64,000 nucleotides of DNA from Parasitella parasitica (GCA_025201805.1 MU619258.1:67631-131630); one strand, 5' to 3'. Counted from the first letter of the stretch, positions 11,507 through 23,697 are shown. Program-made: numbers and translations. The notes: a model not told the origin generated them from the sequence alone.

Positions 11507-11822
11507 TACAGTGCTTCCACTTTCAATGATACCGAATTTTTGAAAAAATTACGCACTTGTGTGAGGTTCTAGTTCGCAGAAAAAGGAGGCTAGTTTGGTC
11601 AATGTTCGAGAATAATTTGACCACCTTTCACGAATAAATTGACCAATTTCTGGTCAAATCGACTACAAAGACTCATTATTTAAGCATTTAGGAAAATGAT
11701 GTACGGAATGCTGAATGAAATCCTGCAAATATTCAATAGGAACATCTTCGCTTCCTTCAATAACCCTTGAGGTGAGATTTTCCACATCCTTCAACTTACT
11801 TTTTCTGATTCTATCCTTTCCA
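11507..11822 (-). mobile_element. 3' remnant of a Tc1/mariner-like transposon
   Basis: A TA dinucleotide followed by CAGTGCTTCCA at 11507-11519 has the form of a Tc1/mariner terminal inverted repeat next to its TA target site. Reading leftward on the minus strand, 11822-11663 encodes about 50 residues (KSKLKDVENLTSRVIEGSED...IEYLQDFIQHSV) ending in TAG. These match the last helices of Tc1-type DDE transposases and closely resemble the copies in the palindrome at 25.5 and 26.9 kb. The 5' part and the other terminal repeat are missing, so the element is dead. Confidence 0.65.
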
Positions 11823-12425
11823 GATGCTATTTACGGCATCGTCATAGATCTGGTCAAGACGCTCCACATAGTAGGGGATATCCCTTTCGGTACGCAAAAG
11901 ATTAAACAAAGACTCGACGAACTTTGATTGTACATAGCCCATCCCTATGGTAAGATGCGTATCCAATTGCAATGACTCCTCAGATACCTGGTTGCCATGA
12001 TCGGCATTATTGACAGCAGAGATACTGGGTATGAAATAAGCATGCATAGGATTCTCTTGCTTGTACATAAACTTGAGTAACTTATAAAATGGTGCAATGC
12101 ATTTCTTGGCATATTTGAATTCAACATTCAGGCACAGTGCTGTAAAATAGGTACTTTCTCCTTCAATTACTAATACAGTACTTGTCCAAATCCAATCCAT
12201 GGTTCAGAAAAACGCATAGATAGGATTTGAAGGCGCCCCGTTTTCATGAGATAAGCAAAAGAAGCAGAAGCAGGCAGATTCAACGCTTTACCAGCATACT
12301 CTACTTGAACTGTATCAATCTGTTCAGGTGTGTTTACATATGTGTCGGCATTGCTGCTGCTGCTCAAAGAAGGTCCATTCAAGAGATCCTCATACAAGTA
12401 AGACTTGTTTATCAACAATATTAGC
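11811..12425 (-). pseudogene. Broken gene fragment, unknown family, abutting the Tc1 remnant
   Basis: Two overlapping minus-strand frames read as one protein split by a single frameshift near 12185. The upstream piece starts at ATG 12425 (LNLPASASFAYLMKTGRL, then FSEPWIGFGQ). The downstream piece runs to 11811 (STYFTALCLNVEFKYAKK, then NPMHAYFIPS, then DIPYYVERLDQIYDDAV). The composition is protein-like throughout and unlike the surrounding DNA. It runs directly into the transposase remnant at about 11820. I do not recognise the family. An unrecognised intron at the frameshift is the alternative to a pseudogene. Confidence 0.5.
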
Positions 12426-15400
12426 ATGATCAAGAAAGTTTTGGCCTAGATAGCCACAACATTGAATGATCCTGGAGTTCAAACAGACAATCAAAAATAC
12501 CTCAAGTATCATCTCAAGAAGAGATAGTCGTCCATCATGTTTTGCTAGAATGTGCACTAAATGAATTGCTAAATTTCGTATAATGCAATAATTATTGCAA
12601 TGAATTTTTCCAAAACTTTTATTAAGAGTGAATCCATAAACTACCTAACCTGCTGCTACCAAAAACAGAGATTTCCATACTAACAACTTATCATGCGAAC
12701 CAGAATCCTTTTGCAAACAAGCCCCTGTCAATAACACTATTTTTTTTTTTTATAATTTGACAAGATACAATAGTGTACTTTTATATGGCTGCTCCTAATT
12801 GAAAAATATACGTCATTAGTAGCAATAGAAGCTGTGTAATATAAATTGTATACAGAAGTTCAAGCATTGCAAATTAAAAGACTTTTATCGAAATTTGATG
12901 TTAAAAATAATCAACAAAATTGTTTGAACATACACTGTTTTATTACTACAATTTCCAATAAGATAATATATAAAAAAAAAAAAGCACAATGGATCATACA
13001 TGATCTTTCAAGACCAAAGAGGGAGCAAAGCCTGTTGCACACAATTTAGGCAAAGCGCAATCAAATCACATGAAACTTTTACTCCAAATGCATCTTGTAA
13101 TGTATGGCAAGTACATCTGTAAGATATTGAAATGCAGCTGAAAGACTACAAGATAAACTCCATGGCTGTCTAAAAGGATATAGATACGAGAAAATGTGTA
13201 TTCATTATGTTGATAATGACGTTCGTCGTACTTTTTTTATTGTTTTTTTATTTTTTTTTCGAAACGTTGGCATATATCGGCATATGTAGCATGTCTATAG
13301 GTTTGCACATATTGTATAAATCTGTAGTAAATAATTTATCTGTAGCTAGTTTAATGGATACAAGTATATGTTTTGTAGCGCGTATCTGGAAACTGGGAAT
13401 ACGCATCTGAAGCATAGATCTTTATATATGGCATAAGCTCGTAACATATACTAAACCAAGTAAATATCTAAAGCTCGTGTCGAGATATTAGTATAAGTCT
13501 ATAGCGTCGTCCATCCTAATGGTGCCATCTTTAACCTTTATCTTATATAATATAAATCTGTATTGCACATCTTATCATCTGTGCGCAAATGTAGTCTATA
13601 TCAATTTAAGGTAACTGGATGAATCTAGAAGTGGAATGCAGATCATCATAGTGAATGTATTTCACAGATAAGGCTAATTTACAATGACAATCTACTTTAC
13701 AGGGTACGATGTACTGTAAGGTTATACAACAAGGGCTACACGTCTTTGATCTGACAGTGCCTTAACCTGTACCCTGGTGCTCAGATCTGTTAATTACAGG
13801 AATAATCTTCTTGATTCGAAACAGATCATTTATTCTCCAGTTTACACAAGCGTATCACATCGCATCATTGGACAATATTCAATCTTCAATTGAAGTACAT
13901 TGCCATGATCTCCTGTCTATAATTATGGCAAATCAGCCAGGAACGTAGATTTTAGCGAACTTCAGTGTGTTCTTGTCAGAAAAAGAGACAAAAACAATGT
14001 TTAGCAATCTCGAACCCAAAAAAATTAATGCAAATTAATGCACTGGACAAAAGGCACCTTTTGATTACACATTTGCATAGTTTAGAGCAAGTTTTTTGTA
14101 CTTTTTAAAACGATATCAGATGAAGGTAGCGCTTTTTCAGACTTTCTTCGGAAAAGTATTTTTCAAAATCGGAGCGTGAGATCGTCAGGTCAAGTGAAGA
14201 CATGCAAGTACTACCATTAAAAAGCCAAGAAAACACTATTTGAACAAACTAGGTTAAAATTGTTTTCTCTTGAACTGGGTAAGTTATGGCCTTTCAAAGC
14301 TAATGCTTTCTTCAGAAAAACACCATTTTTCTTTAACGGCGGAGATTAAACGCATCCAAAATCGGGAAAAAAAACATTCTTTCAAAAACTCTATTTGGAT
14401 AATTCGAAAACAAAATTACTCTTTTGAGGCAAGATATCATCTACTGATACTATGCATACCACGGCTGTCAGTCTATGATAATAGCTGTATTTTTGGGCGC
14501 TCTACACGATGGTATAATTTCATAATCCCTATATGCTTATGGAAATAATTCTGCTGAGAAAACCTCGAAAACAAATTAAGAGAAAAAAGTCAACATTTTG
14601 CTAAATCAGAGCGCATTTTCAGTCTTTCAGACCAAAGAACGGTCTTTTACGATCATTTTCCTCCAATATAAGCTATAGTAAAAAGTTGCATTTTTGAGGT
14701 CTAAATTGAGGATAATGCGTAATCAATGATTTTAGATGTGTGGATACAAGGAAAAAATCGAGAAAATTCATCATTTTGCATCGAAAAAAAAATCATGCTC
14801 AAATTGCACCAAAATTATATATAATATAGTTTTTCCCCTATGGATACTATTTCTGATGTTTTCAGGGCACTTTTGATTATGAAAATCAATCAAAAAATGG
14901 CACCCGAAGCTAAAGTTCTTGCTTTTAAGCTTTGTGGCACGTTGGTGATTGTTCAGTTTCAGCTATCCGAAGTACATGTCGATAGTATATAGTGTTGATA
15001 AAGAATTTTTATTGTATTGAAAAATGGGATAAAGAACACAAGTAATCATTCATTTGAAAGACATATAGATCCTGCACATTGGCTGTTTGATTAAAAATAA
15101 GGTAACCAGAGCATTGCAATTTCGCATATCATTATAAAATTTTTGCTATTCTTAGGCTTTTCTAATCTAAAAATGGGATTGTATTTAATCGCTTCTCTCA
15201 GGAACTTCCCAGAAATAAAAGTTTGTTATCATAAATCCTAATGTTTATATTATCACAAACAACATGGCATTTATCAGTTACTTAAACTTTTTTTTAGAAC
15301 TATAAAAGGACTATATTGATTTATTATTGTGCCATCAATAAAGCATAGTGGTGATTTTTCTTTACTTTCTATGATAGCTTCAGTATGATAAAGTAAGGTC

Positions 15401-15469
15401 ATTTTCAAGTTTCATTTATAGGAACAGAAGCCTATATGATATTACAGTGGATAGAGCATTTCAAATCAA
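12426..15469. other. Gene-poor, AT-rich region
   Basis: About 3 kb with no supported gene. Between 13.98 and 14.95 kb the sequence has a loosely repeating texture of A-rich blocks followed by CAAAATC / TTTTGAG-like words, possibly a very old repeat. A short stretch at 13735-13755 resembles one at 16318-16338 (ACAACAAGGGCT.CACGT), suggesting a second remnant of the decayed element at 15.5-16.4 kb. Confidence 0.4.
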
Positions 15470-16380
15470 ATGCGCCTTTTCAGTTGTTTAAGCTGTTTCA
15501 ATTCTTCGTGCTGCACCAAAGCCAGCCTACTAAACACCCTAGTAGACTCCATGTCTAGCGGCGTTTTGCGAAAAGACCATCATCTTCTAGAAGCTACCGG
15601 CTTTGGCACAAACACAGGCATAGCATACTGCACAAAAATGAGCGTACTAAACGTAAAGTTTAACATCAATCTAGACCTCCTGCTCGGTATGAAGCTCCTG
15701 TCAATGGCCACAGAGCCTAAACGAATACACTCATTTTTAACAGTTTGCTTAGGATCACAATCTAAAAATTAAACATATTGGTTCAATCGCTGAATGCTTT
15801 GATAATATTTAGTTAATAAACCCTTACTCTATCTTTTTTTACTTCATCCAATAGATGAAGTTCCTTTTGCTTCAACAAACATTTAAAGATATTCTAAAAT
15901 AATCAATGTGAAGCTGCTGCGCTCTTTACAACAGAGTCTATTGTAAATGACGCGTAGAAACAGCACTTTGTATATGTTCCGATGGAACTGCACCTTTCTT
16001 TTGTTATTTCTCTTCTTGTAAGCACTTTTGTCAAGTTCCTACAAAAGAACAAAATTAGTCAATAATTGCCGTGGAGGCAAGCTTCAATGACAATCAATAC
16101 CCACTTTGTAGATATCATCCAAAGCTGCTTTATTTGTCTTTATAAAACTTGCTTATGTTGAGCAATGAACTGGTTCACTTCTTTCGTCACTGTGGTATCA
16201 AATGAAATAAAATTACTTCTTGGAAAATCCCCAATCTTTATTTTACAGCACGTGATTTTTTCTCCGTCCGTAATGGAACGACTCTTTCAATGACTGAATT
16301 CTACATGGATTTAGATGTACAACAAGGGCTCCACGTATAATTTCAATGCCATTTACTTGTAAATAAGGTATATTAATTTA
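15470..16380 (-). pseudogene. Decayed protein-coding remnant, unidentified
   Basis: On the minus strand, coding-like stretches follow one another across small frameshifts and stops. They include EIIRGALVVHLNP (16355-16310), SNFISFDTTVTKEVNQFIAQ (about 16220-16160), ELDKSAYKKRNNKRK (about 16035-15985), CIRLGSVAIDRSFIPSRRS (about 15730-15670) and a final Leu/Lys-rich segment ending near 15470. The order and composition suggest an old transposon protein, but no catalytic motif could be assigned. The plus-strand frame at 15470-15772 is probably its shadow. Confidence 0.35.
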
Positions 16381-16946
16381 AATAAAAGCAAATGCATCCA
16401 ATATCAAAATGACGCCGCGCGCAGACAATTTGTTCGGCTAATATACCGATAAATAATAATAATGAAATCAGTAACAACTATCAAACATCACATGAAATCA
16501 GCCTCAATCAAATCCCGTCGTGCCATCGATGTAGGTTTGCAACCATGGTAATTCAATACAAGATGCATCTTTTAATAAACAGCTCGAGTTACTACATGTA
16601 TTGGGATGCATGCCATCAAACCAAAAACGAACTTAAACTGACAGAATACCATGCTGTGTGTAAAATGATTCATAGATTTATAAGCAATGTGCAGAGAAAT
16701 AATGCAGATGATGAAAGTGAGCGTTAGTGGCATGTTGGACAGAGCGATGATTTTTTCCATCTTGATTTCTTACCAATTGTATATTTGTTAAATCGTGCGA
16801 ATTTTGTCACTGATCCTCCAATCAACTATTGTAGATGTCTCGTCACGGATCTCGGGTCATCTAAACAATACATCAGAATTCTATCAAAAACGTCCATAAT
16901 TCTTTTTCTTTCTTGAATCATTCGCTTTTTCTATTTGCTTCATATA
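16381..16946. other. Intergenic upstream of GTP cyclohydrolase gene
   Basis: No supported gene. Opposed short frames at 16545-16760 overlap each other and show no family features. The TC-rich stretch from about 16890 to 16945 is a likely leader for the gene starting at 16947. Confidence 0.45.
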
Positions 16947-17942
16947 ATGTCACATTATGCAGACGAAAAAAATGCGCCCCGTGTAGCTACGCCTGTAGAG
17001 AACGATGGCATGAGCTGGCCCAGTAAGTTAATTACCCTCGTTATATAAAAGGAAATACAAGTGAGTATTAATGGCCAAGGACAAACAACAGGCTTGGGGG
17101 CAAGACAGCGTCGTGATGAGACGCCGGAGCAGAGAGAGGAAAGAGAAAAGAAACTAGCAGAGGCAGTAAAGACCATTTTGACATGCATTGGGGAGGACCC
17201 CGAAAGAGAAGGGCTGGTAAAGACTCCGGATCGTTATGCTAAAGCTTTGATGTTTTTCACTCAAGGATACGAAAGGAACATTCATGGTAAATTGAAGCTT
17301 GCTTCTGTTCAGTACGGTAGTCTAACACTGCAGAGTAGAGGTGATTAATGATGCTGTATTCGAAGAAGGTAATGTATCGAAAAAGGAGGGGGTGTCGATA
17401 TAATTTGGATTAACTTGCGATACGGGGGTAGATCATGACGAGATGGTCCTTGTAAAAGACGTTGACATCTTTTCTTTATGCGAACATCATATGGTCCCCT
17501 TTATGGGAAAGATTAGTATTGCGTACATTCCCAACCGTCGAGTAGTTGGCCTTAGTAAACTTGCTCGCATTGCGGAAATGTTTGCTAGAAGGTTGCAAGT
17601 CCAGGAACGTATGACCAAGCAGATTGCAACAAGTTTGATGGAAATCCTTCAACCCCAAGGTGTCGCTGTTGTTATGGAATGCTCGCATCTGTGCATGTGC
17701 TCCAGGTAAGCGGCTTGGTGAGAAATGTTTGGCTGTGGACTGATCCCAATTTCCCACCCTTGTTTAATAATTCATTAGAGGCGTACAGGTAACACAAAGA
17801 ACCTTTTTCTGTAAATGCTGCAAAAACTAATATTTGTTGTGCCTAGAAACCTGGTAGTTCCACCATCACCAGTTGCATGCTGGGTGTATTTAGAAGTAGC
17901 CCAAGAACTAGAGAAGAGTTCCTCAACTTGATTAGACGATAG
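16947..17942 (+). CDS. GTP cyclohydrolase I
   Basis: Six exons: 16947-17022, 17092-17286, 17339-17368, 17432-17705, 17779-17788, 17847-17942; 226 residues. The enzyme converts GTP to 7,8-dihydroneopterin triphosphate, the first step to tetrahydrobiopterin and folate, as a cytosolic decamer. Seen in order: a fungal-type N-terminus ending in [59 protein letters not shown] with the zinc-ligand Cys and the active-site His pair; [31 protein letters not shown] with the second zinc Cys; and the terminal [15 protein letters not shown]. All key residues are present. Exon 5 is only 10 nt and is needed to build the invariant SRGVQ. Exon 3 is 30 nt. ATG 16947 is the only start giving the family N-terminus. 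Confidence 0.95.
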
Positions 17943-18055
17943 AGAGAAGACAAAGAGACACATGATAGATTAAATATACACATACATACAGCACGCTATA
18001 TAATCACCCACGGCAACAACTATATACATCCACAGCCCATCACATAAAAAAATAC

Positions 18056-18087
18056 AAATAAAAATAAAAATAAAAATAAAAATAAAA
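18056..18087 (+). repeat. Short AAAAT pentanucleotide repeat
   Basis: About six tandem copies of a five-base AAAAT unit in the 3' flank of the GTP cyclohydrolase gene; a simple microsatellite. Confidence 0.8.
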
Positions 18088-18203
18088 GTGAAAAAGTTTG
18101 AATCAAAACGACGCAAAGTAATACTATTATTGGGTAGAAAGGTATATGTATATAGAGGATAAGTTATATAGAAGATTAGATGTTACATAAATAAGAGAGG
18201 TTA

Positions 18204-20441
18204 TCAAGATAGTTTTCCCGAAATCAGTGCTGATTTACATAATTGCAAAGCCTTCATATAGTCGCAATGAGCTTCTTGTACATAAGGCAGCAAACGAGAT
18301 CTTTCAATATGGGGCAGCACACGACAAAGGTCATCTAGAACAATTTTATCTTGGGAGTAAGTAGACTCATTACCGCTATCAATCTATATGTACATGGTAA
18401 GGATAGGTTTGGATATTTATTGACTAAATACATGCGTACCTTTTCGAGGGATCGAATGGACAAGTTTTTGTTGCTATTACTGCTGTAAGGTCGCATCGAA
18501 GTTTTCCTGCCTATAGACGAGAATATACGGCCAGGTCTACTCTTTATTGGTTTTGTAGAGACTTGAGGCCCTCCATTCGCTGATTCTGAAGAAGATACGC
18601 TGCTGTTATCTCTGAGCTACATAATGTGTAAATAAATGATCAGAGTTTGATGATGCTTTACCAGACAAAGAACTTACTTCAGATGATGACAATGATGGTG
18701 GGATGGTCGTCGTCATTGTAGCATTTTGAAGGGGACGACTAGGAGTATCAATGTGTTCGTATGGAACCTTATTTGGCAGTGTTGTGGTATTAGCAGAAAA
18801 TTGTTTGTTTGGTAAAAGCGTATGAGTAGCGGATAGGATATCAGTAATGTGTTGATCGTTTTGCTGCTGTTGCACAAGAGGCATAGGCGAACTGATCATC
18901 TCGATTGATTTCGCACTGCGAGCAGACAGGTTTTCCGAGGACGCAGAATAGATCAACTGTTCGTCACCAGCCACCTTGTTCTTTCTGGATGCAAGAGGGT
19001 GCAGTAGCGATCTCTTGAACGTTGGTCTTCTTCCAACAGTTGCAGGCTGGACCAGTTTACAGTTTTCTCTTGTAGGTGCCGCCCGAGACTTCTTTATCCA
19101 AGCTCGCATGCCGCTGTCGGCGTGAATGCAATGCTGGAACGCAACGCTGTAGGCTTGCATTCTCTCTTTCTCGCCTTGCATCTTCATGGTGTGATAGAGT
19201 GTCAGTGGATTATGTCGAGGCCCGTTTCGATAGCTCAGAGTCAAGCATTCAGATAAACGCTTGGGCAGCTGTTCATCTTGTTTGACGGGCTGTTGCTTTT
19301 GAAGCAGCGTCTGTGTCTTCAATTCCTTTGTACGCTGTTCTAATAAATCGGATAAACCTTCGTTTTCGTTGCCTGTCTTCTCTTCAAAGATTGTCTGAAA
19401 CGTAACAAGAGAAGTCAAAAGATCATCACCAGTGCCCTCGTCTTTCCACGAAATCTGGTAGTTGTCGTGTGCTGTTTTTTCCAACAGTTCGCTTGTGCTA
19501 GATGATCTCTTTCTGGATGCGACCTCCTTTTTTTGCTGCTCGACTGATTCCTCTTGCTCAAAACGATAGATACTATCCTGTTGAGCGTAGGCTGGCCTAG
19601 GCATATGTTTTTCATATGATTTTAATGTGGGAGTTTTTCTAAGTGTACTTGATCGTTTTAGTTTTTGGGTTTGTGGCTGCTGCTGCTGTTGTTGGGGTGA
19701 TATAGGAGGCGATGATGTGGGCGATTGCACTGCTAATACTGGCGCTGTAACTGATATCATTGTGGTATTATTAATAGTGGCAGGGGGAGGAGAAGTAGAG
19801 AAAGAAGAGGAGGATTTTGCTTCGGTTGGTCGGTTTGAAAGGTGATTTACATTTTCAATTTTTTTTAAAGGCGTGAAAGCGTCAGGAGAGGCTTTGCTTG
19901 ATTTCATTACTGCTGTTGTAGCTGTTGTAGTTCTGCTGACACCGGCCCGTCGTCTTTGCCGTTGACACTTGTAGCAAACACATGTTTGACTGCCTGTACA
20001 AGAAGTCGAAGAGCTACGAGCTGCAGTCTGCGAAGGAGATGATAGAATGGATTGCAGGTATGAATCACTGTTGTTTGTTGCGGTTGTACTAAAAATACAT
20101 TGTACATTAATACGAATTTAACCATGTACTACATTGTATCTCTATGCGTTTACCTTGTTGTGTAGCTCGCAGTAGGGATACTATCTACTTGGATTTTGGC
20201 TGATTCATTATTCTCTACTGCTGACTGAAGGTCTGCTAATGAAAAGAAAATACGGATCAGTCATGTGCACAATGTTACAAATCAATGCCATGTTTTACAG
20301 TCGACTTTCTCTTCATAATGAAACTTTCTAACCCAATCTACGTATACGCAAATACATTTTCATATTAGCCTGGCATCTACCTGTGTACTCTAAATAGTGC
20401 ATACCTTGAGTGGATGCATCTGATTTCATAGCGGTTGTCAT
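18204..20441 (-). CDS. Unknown Ser/Thr-rich protein with CUE-like C-terminus
   Basis: Five exons on the minus strand: 20441-20405, 20235-20154, 20088-18678, 18616-18440, 18383-18204; the frame closes to 628 residues. Most of the protein is low-complexity Ser/Thr/Gln/Pro. Islands of order are a Cys/Arg patch (CVCYKCQRQRRR) near residue 73; TSLVTFQTIFEEKTG; a block around PLTLYHTMKMQGEKERMQAY and GMRAWIKKSR; and the last 45 residues (DDLCRVLPHIERSRLLPYVQ, then DYMKALQLC), which have the spacing of a CUE/UBA-type three-helix ubiquitin-binding fold. Exon 2 has tandem acceptors three bases apart (TAG CAG), so one residue may be optional. Part of exon 3 is duplicated as a dead copy at 8.3 kb. No confident family assignment. 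Confidence 0.65.
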
Positions 20442-20596
20442 TTATTTACAAGCAGAAAAGGAACGAAAGAAAATAAAAATGTCGATAGGAGGAAAGAAAA
20501 AGCGTTTTTATTACTGGAAACGTATGGTTTTTATAGATACCCATAGCGCAACACAGGTTATATCAAGTCAAGTGGTGACACAGACATGCTTTTGTA

Positions 20597-22192
20597 TCAC
20601 TCTGCTTTACCCTTTTTAAAGTAAGCGACCGCTTTGTTGTAAAGATCATCATCCTCAAGCACATCAGCAGCTGTCATGGCAAGACAGCGTGCTGCGCGGA
20701 TAGTCTTTTTGTGCGCTTCTTCTGTAGCAGCAGCAGCTGCAAACTCAATTGTATGGTTTGCTGCTTCAGTGCCGATATCAAATCTAGCAATCAGGGTCAT
20801 TAGAATACATGTGTATATAGTGCACCAGCCCTCTCTCTCTCTTTACCCAGCATGGATACCAGGCACAACGTAGGTAATGTTGCCCATGTCAGTGCTGCCA
20901 GTGACAACAGACTCCTCTTCCTGGCGGCTATGGAACACAACACCTTCTGCTTTCATATGGTCTTTGTACGTCTCGGCCAAAACTTCGTTTGTGAAAACGT
21001 CTAATAAACAATCAAATCAATTAATAGTTCGTGTCAATAAAACATCTCCTTTTTGAATATAAATACCATCAATCTGACCCCAAGGTGCCCATGTTATCTT
21101 CATTGTACAACCAGTAGCAAGTGCAGCAGCCTTGAAACAGTTTTCCACTTTTACTTTGAGCTCGGATAGCTGATCACGAGTGACAGAACGGGTATAAAAG
21201 TAAGCAGAAGCATAACCGGGGATCACATTAGGCTACAGCAGCATGAAATGTCTCAGAGAGGTTACGTGAAAGCAATCCAGACACATGTACTTACAGATTT
21301 ACCGCCCTCAGTAATGATACCATGAACCCTTTAGAATGTATATATTTATATATAAATATCAGATGCTATGCAAACCCCTTCCTCTCCCTTTATGTCCGTT
21401 CCTATATTACCTGTTACTTGTCAGCGTTTGCTGTCTCAACATGGCTACATTGTCAAAACCTTGCATTAAAGCATCAAGAGCATTGACACCTTCCCAGGGA
21501 GTAGCACCCGCATGCGCTTGTCTTCCAAAGAACTCGACAGAAAAAGAGTTTAGTGCCAAACATTGCACATAAAGACCATTGTCAGGGCCAGGATGCAACA
21601 TCATTGAAAAATCAACTAGACGCTCCACGGTGCCAGAATTGACAAAATTACACTTGCCACTAGTAGATTCTTCAGCAGGCGTACCAAACAGATACACAGA
21701 GCCACAAATCAAACCTTCTTGCAATAGCTTTTTGATGGCCAAGGCACAGGCAACGCCTGAAATGGCAATAAGGTTATGACCACAAGCATGGCCAACACTG
21801 GCATTTAACAACAGCGTTAATTAAGGTGCATCTTGCAAGGTTGAAAAGATAGTATGTATATTTACCCTGGCAAGGCATCGTATTCACTACAAAACCCAAT
21901 ACGGCGGCCTGGTTTCTCATTTGAATATTCTGCAATAAACGCGGTATCAAGACCAACAACGCCACGACTTAATTCGAATCCGTTACTTTCGAGATAATCT
22001 GTCAAAAGATGAAATGCTTTGTATTCCTTGTTACCCTGTTCTGGGTTGTCATGAATCTATTTTATTGTCTGTTTAGCATCACTTTGCATATTTGTTTATA
22101 TATTGTCATACCTTTAAACTAATGTCTCGAAGTTCTTGGTTATGATTGTTGATTGTGTCATTAATCACTCGGATAATTTCTTTGGAAGCCAT
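20597..22192 (-). CDS. M20-family metallopeptidase / amidohydrolase
   Basis: Seven exons on the minus strand: 22192-22112, 22056-21866, 21797-21411, 21328-21295, 21232-21067, 21000-20847, 20783-20597; 399 residues, the normal length for this subfamily. M20 amidases (aminoacylase, PM20D2 and bacterial AbgB-like enzymes) hydrolyse N-acyl amino acids or small peptides with two metal ions. Visible: the metal-binding VGHACGHN just after the second intron; the catalytic-Glu motif FGTPAEES; MLHPGP with a conserved His; the dimerisation-domain signature FGRQAHAGATPWEG; VTGSTDMGNI; and the C-terminal GTEAANHT. No signal peptide is seen, suggesting a cytosolic enzyme. The start at 22192 gives the usual IN..I......L..IS.KIH.NPE N-terminus. 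Exact substrate unknown. Confidence 0.9.
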
Positions 22193-22743
22193 TGCAAAAC
22201 TAAACGAAAAGGAACAAAAGAAGCGACATGATTTATCTTCAAGTATTTTATAGGTGGGAAATTGGATGACTACACAGCATTCAAATAAAGTGTAATTTTT
22301 TAATCCAAGAAAAGAAAATTCAGTTGGTCACTTCAAAAGAGCCTCTCCTCATCGAACTTCCTTTATTGTTTTGTATTAGGGATATTACGATAATTTTATA
22401 CGAATTTCCAATTACAAAGTATTGCAGGGAAAGTTGACGAGATTGTAAACTCTGAAATCTTGATGGTCGTTTCTTCTATCATATCATAATGCGTGGAACA
22501 AGTAGAGACCGGTGGAACAAAATGTAAAATTAAGATTTTTTAATGATCAAGTGCAAATCATACTGTGATCTAGTGTCCAATGGTACAAAAATCAATAAAT
22601 AAAAAAAAGAGGGGGTTTTAAGGCATGTCATTATGTATAGTGCTACACGTAAATTTTGTTTATTATTTTAAAGAATGTTGTAAAGAGATTTACGGGTATC
22701 AACTCGGATCAAAGATTTATTTTCTTTTCTTCACCATGCTGCT
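22193..22743. other. Intergenic
   Basis: AT-rich spacer between the M20 gene start and the 3' end of the TB2/DP1/HVA22 gene on the same strand. No coding or RNA gene was seen. Confidence 0.5.
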
Positions 22744-23697
22744 TCAGAGGCATTCATAAGTAAAGAAGGATATACCTACTTTTCCGAGATTAGTTATTTT
22801 TCTTGAAATAAATTTAGCTTCCCGTACCTCTTTCTTGTTTGACAGGCTAGTCGTCGAACGATGATTTTCAAGCTGATGGTATTTTAAACCTAGAGAATCG
22901 TCATCGCTGCTATTGCTACTAACACTGTTACCACCGTCATTTTGGTTTTCTGCCATGCTTGAGGTTGGAGCGATCAAATTGGGCGGACTGTAGCCGTCTA
23001 AAATGTGATACATTTCGACATGCTGATTCTTTCCAAATAGTACAAGACGCTCCTTCTTTTCCTCTTCTTCTTCGCCTCGATCTGATGCTTTTGAATCTGG
23101 TTTTTGAATGACATGGCGATAGAGCAAAAGAGCCCCCTTTGAGTGAGGGCTCTGTGCCCAGTATAAAATCAATAATTTATAAAAATTATACTTCTTTCTT
23201 GAAAACATGAAAAGATCCGAAGCCATCCAGTGATCCAGCACTAAACCATCATGATAAGTGGGGGGTGGTAAGGAATCCTAGATGATACTGTTTATACCTT
23301 GAAAAGAACCAAATATTATCCAGTAGGTCAACCAAGACTTGAGTTTTTCGTCTTGCCCATTTAACTGACTTTTTACCAATTGCCAACAGCAATAGGCTGG
23401 ATATACAACACCCAGTAAATTCAAGGTGAGCTTTGTTTTTCGATAGTACGTGCGGTAAACACCATAGCCGACACCCCCACTGACAGCAGAGAATAAAAAA
23501 GTGGGATATACACCTTTTCTTACCAGAAACTGATATAGTCTCGACCGACTGTATACTTCTTCTAACGACTTGATGTGATCAACCAATGCACTTGTAATCG
23601 GTCTAGTAATGAACGAGATGTTGATAGGAGCACTCGCGTCAATTGCAGCTGTGCACTTTTCAATAACCTTTGAAGTTTTGTCGTGTTTGAAAGACAT
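22744..23697 (-). CDS. TB2/DP1/HVA22 (REEP-like) membrane-shaping protein
   Basis: Two exons on the minus strand, 23697-23298 and 23240-22744, with a 57-nt intron in phase 1; 298 residues. REEP/Yop1/HVA22 proteins insert hairpins into the ER membrane and curve it into tubules. The signature is the hydrophobic LTLNLLGVVYPAYCCWQL, then LKSWLTYWIIFGSFQ, then across the splice VLDHWMASDL, and KYNFYKLLILYWAQSPHSKGA. The GALLLYRHVI segment ends the domain. A 70-residue N-terminal part precedes it. The C-terminal ~150 residues are acidic and Ser/Asn-rich, longer than Yop1. Without splicing the frame hits a stop (TAG 23280), so the intron is required. The cyclin gene's stop codon lies only 58 bp upstream of this ATG. 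Confidence 0.85.

Noticed and set aside
15470-15772. Plus-strand 100-codon Cys/Leu-rich frame
   Set aside because: The opposite strand has the more protein-like sequence, part of a decayed element.
13735-16340. Possible tRNA or small RNA around the repeated ACAACAAGGGCT.CACGT word
   Set aside because: No cloverleaf or T-loop consensus could be drawn; it fits better as part of an old repeat.
23278-23300. A 20-nt intron ending at TAG 23278-23280 in the HVA22 gene
   Set aside because: It would shift the frame. The 57-nt intron ending at 23241 keeps the frame and restores the family sequence.
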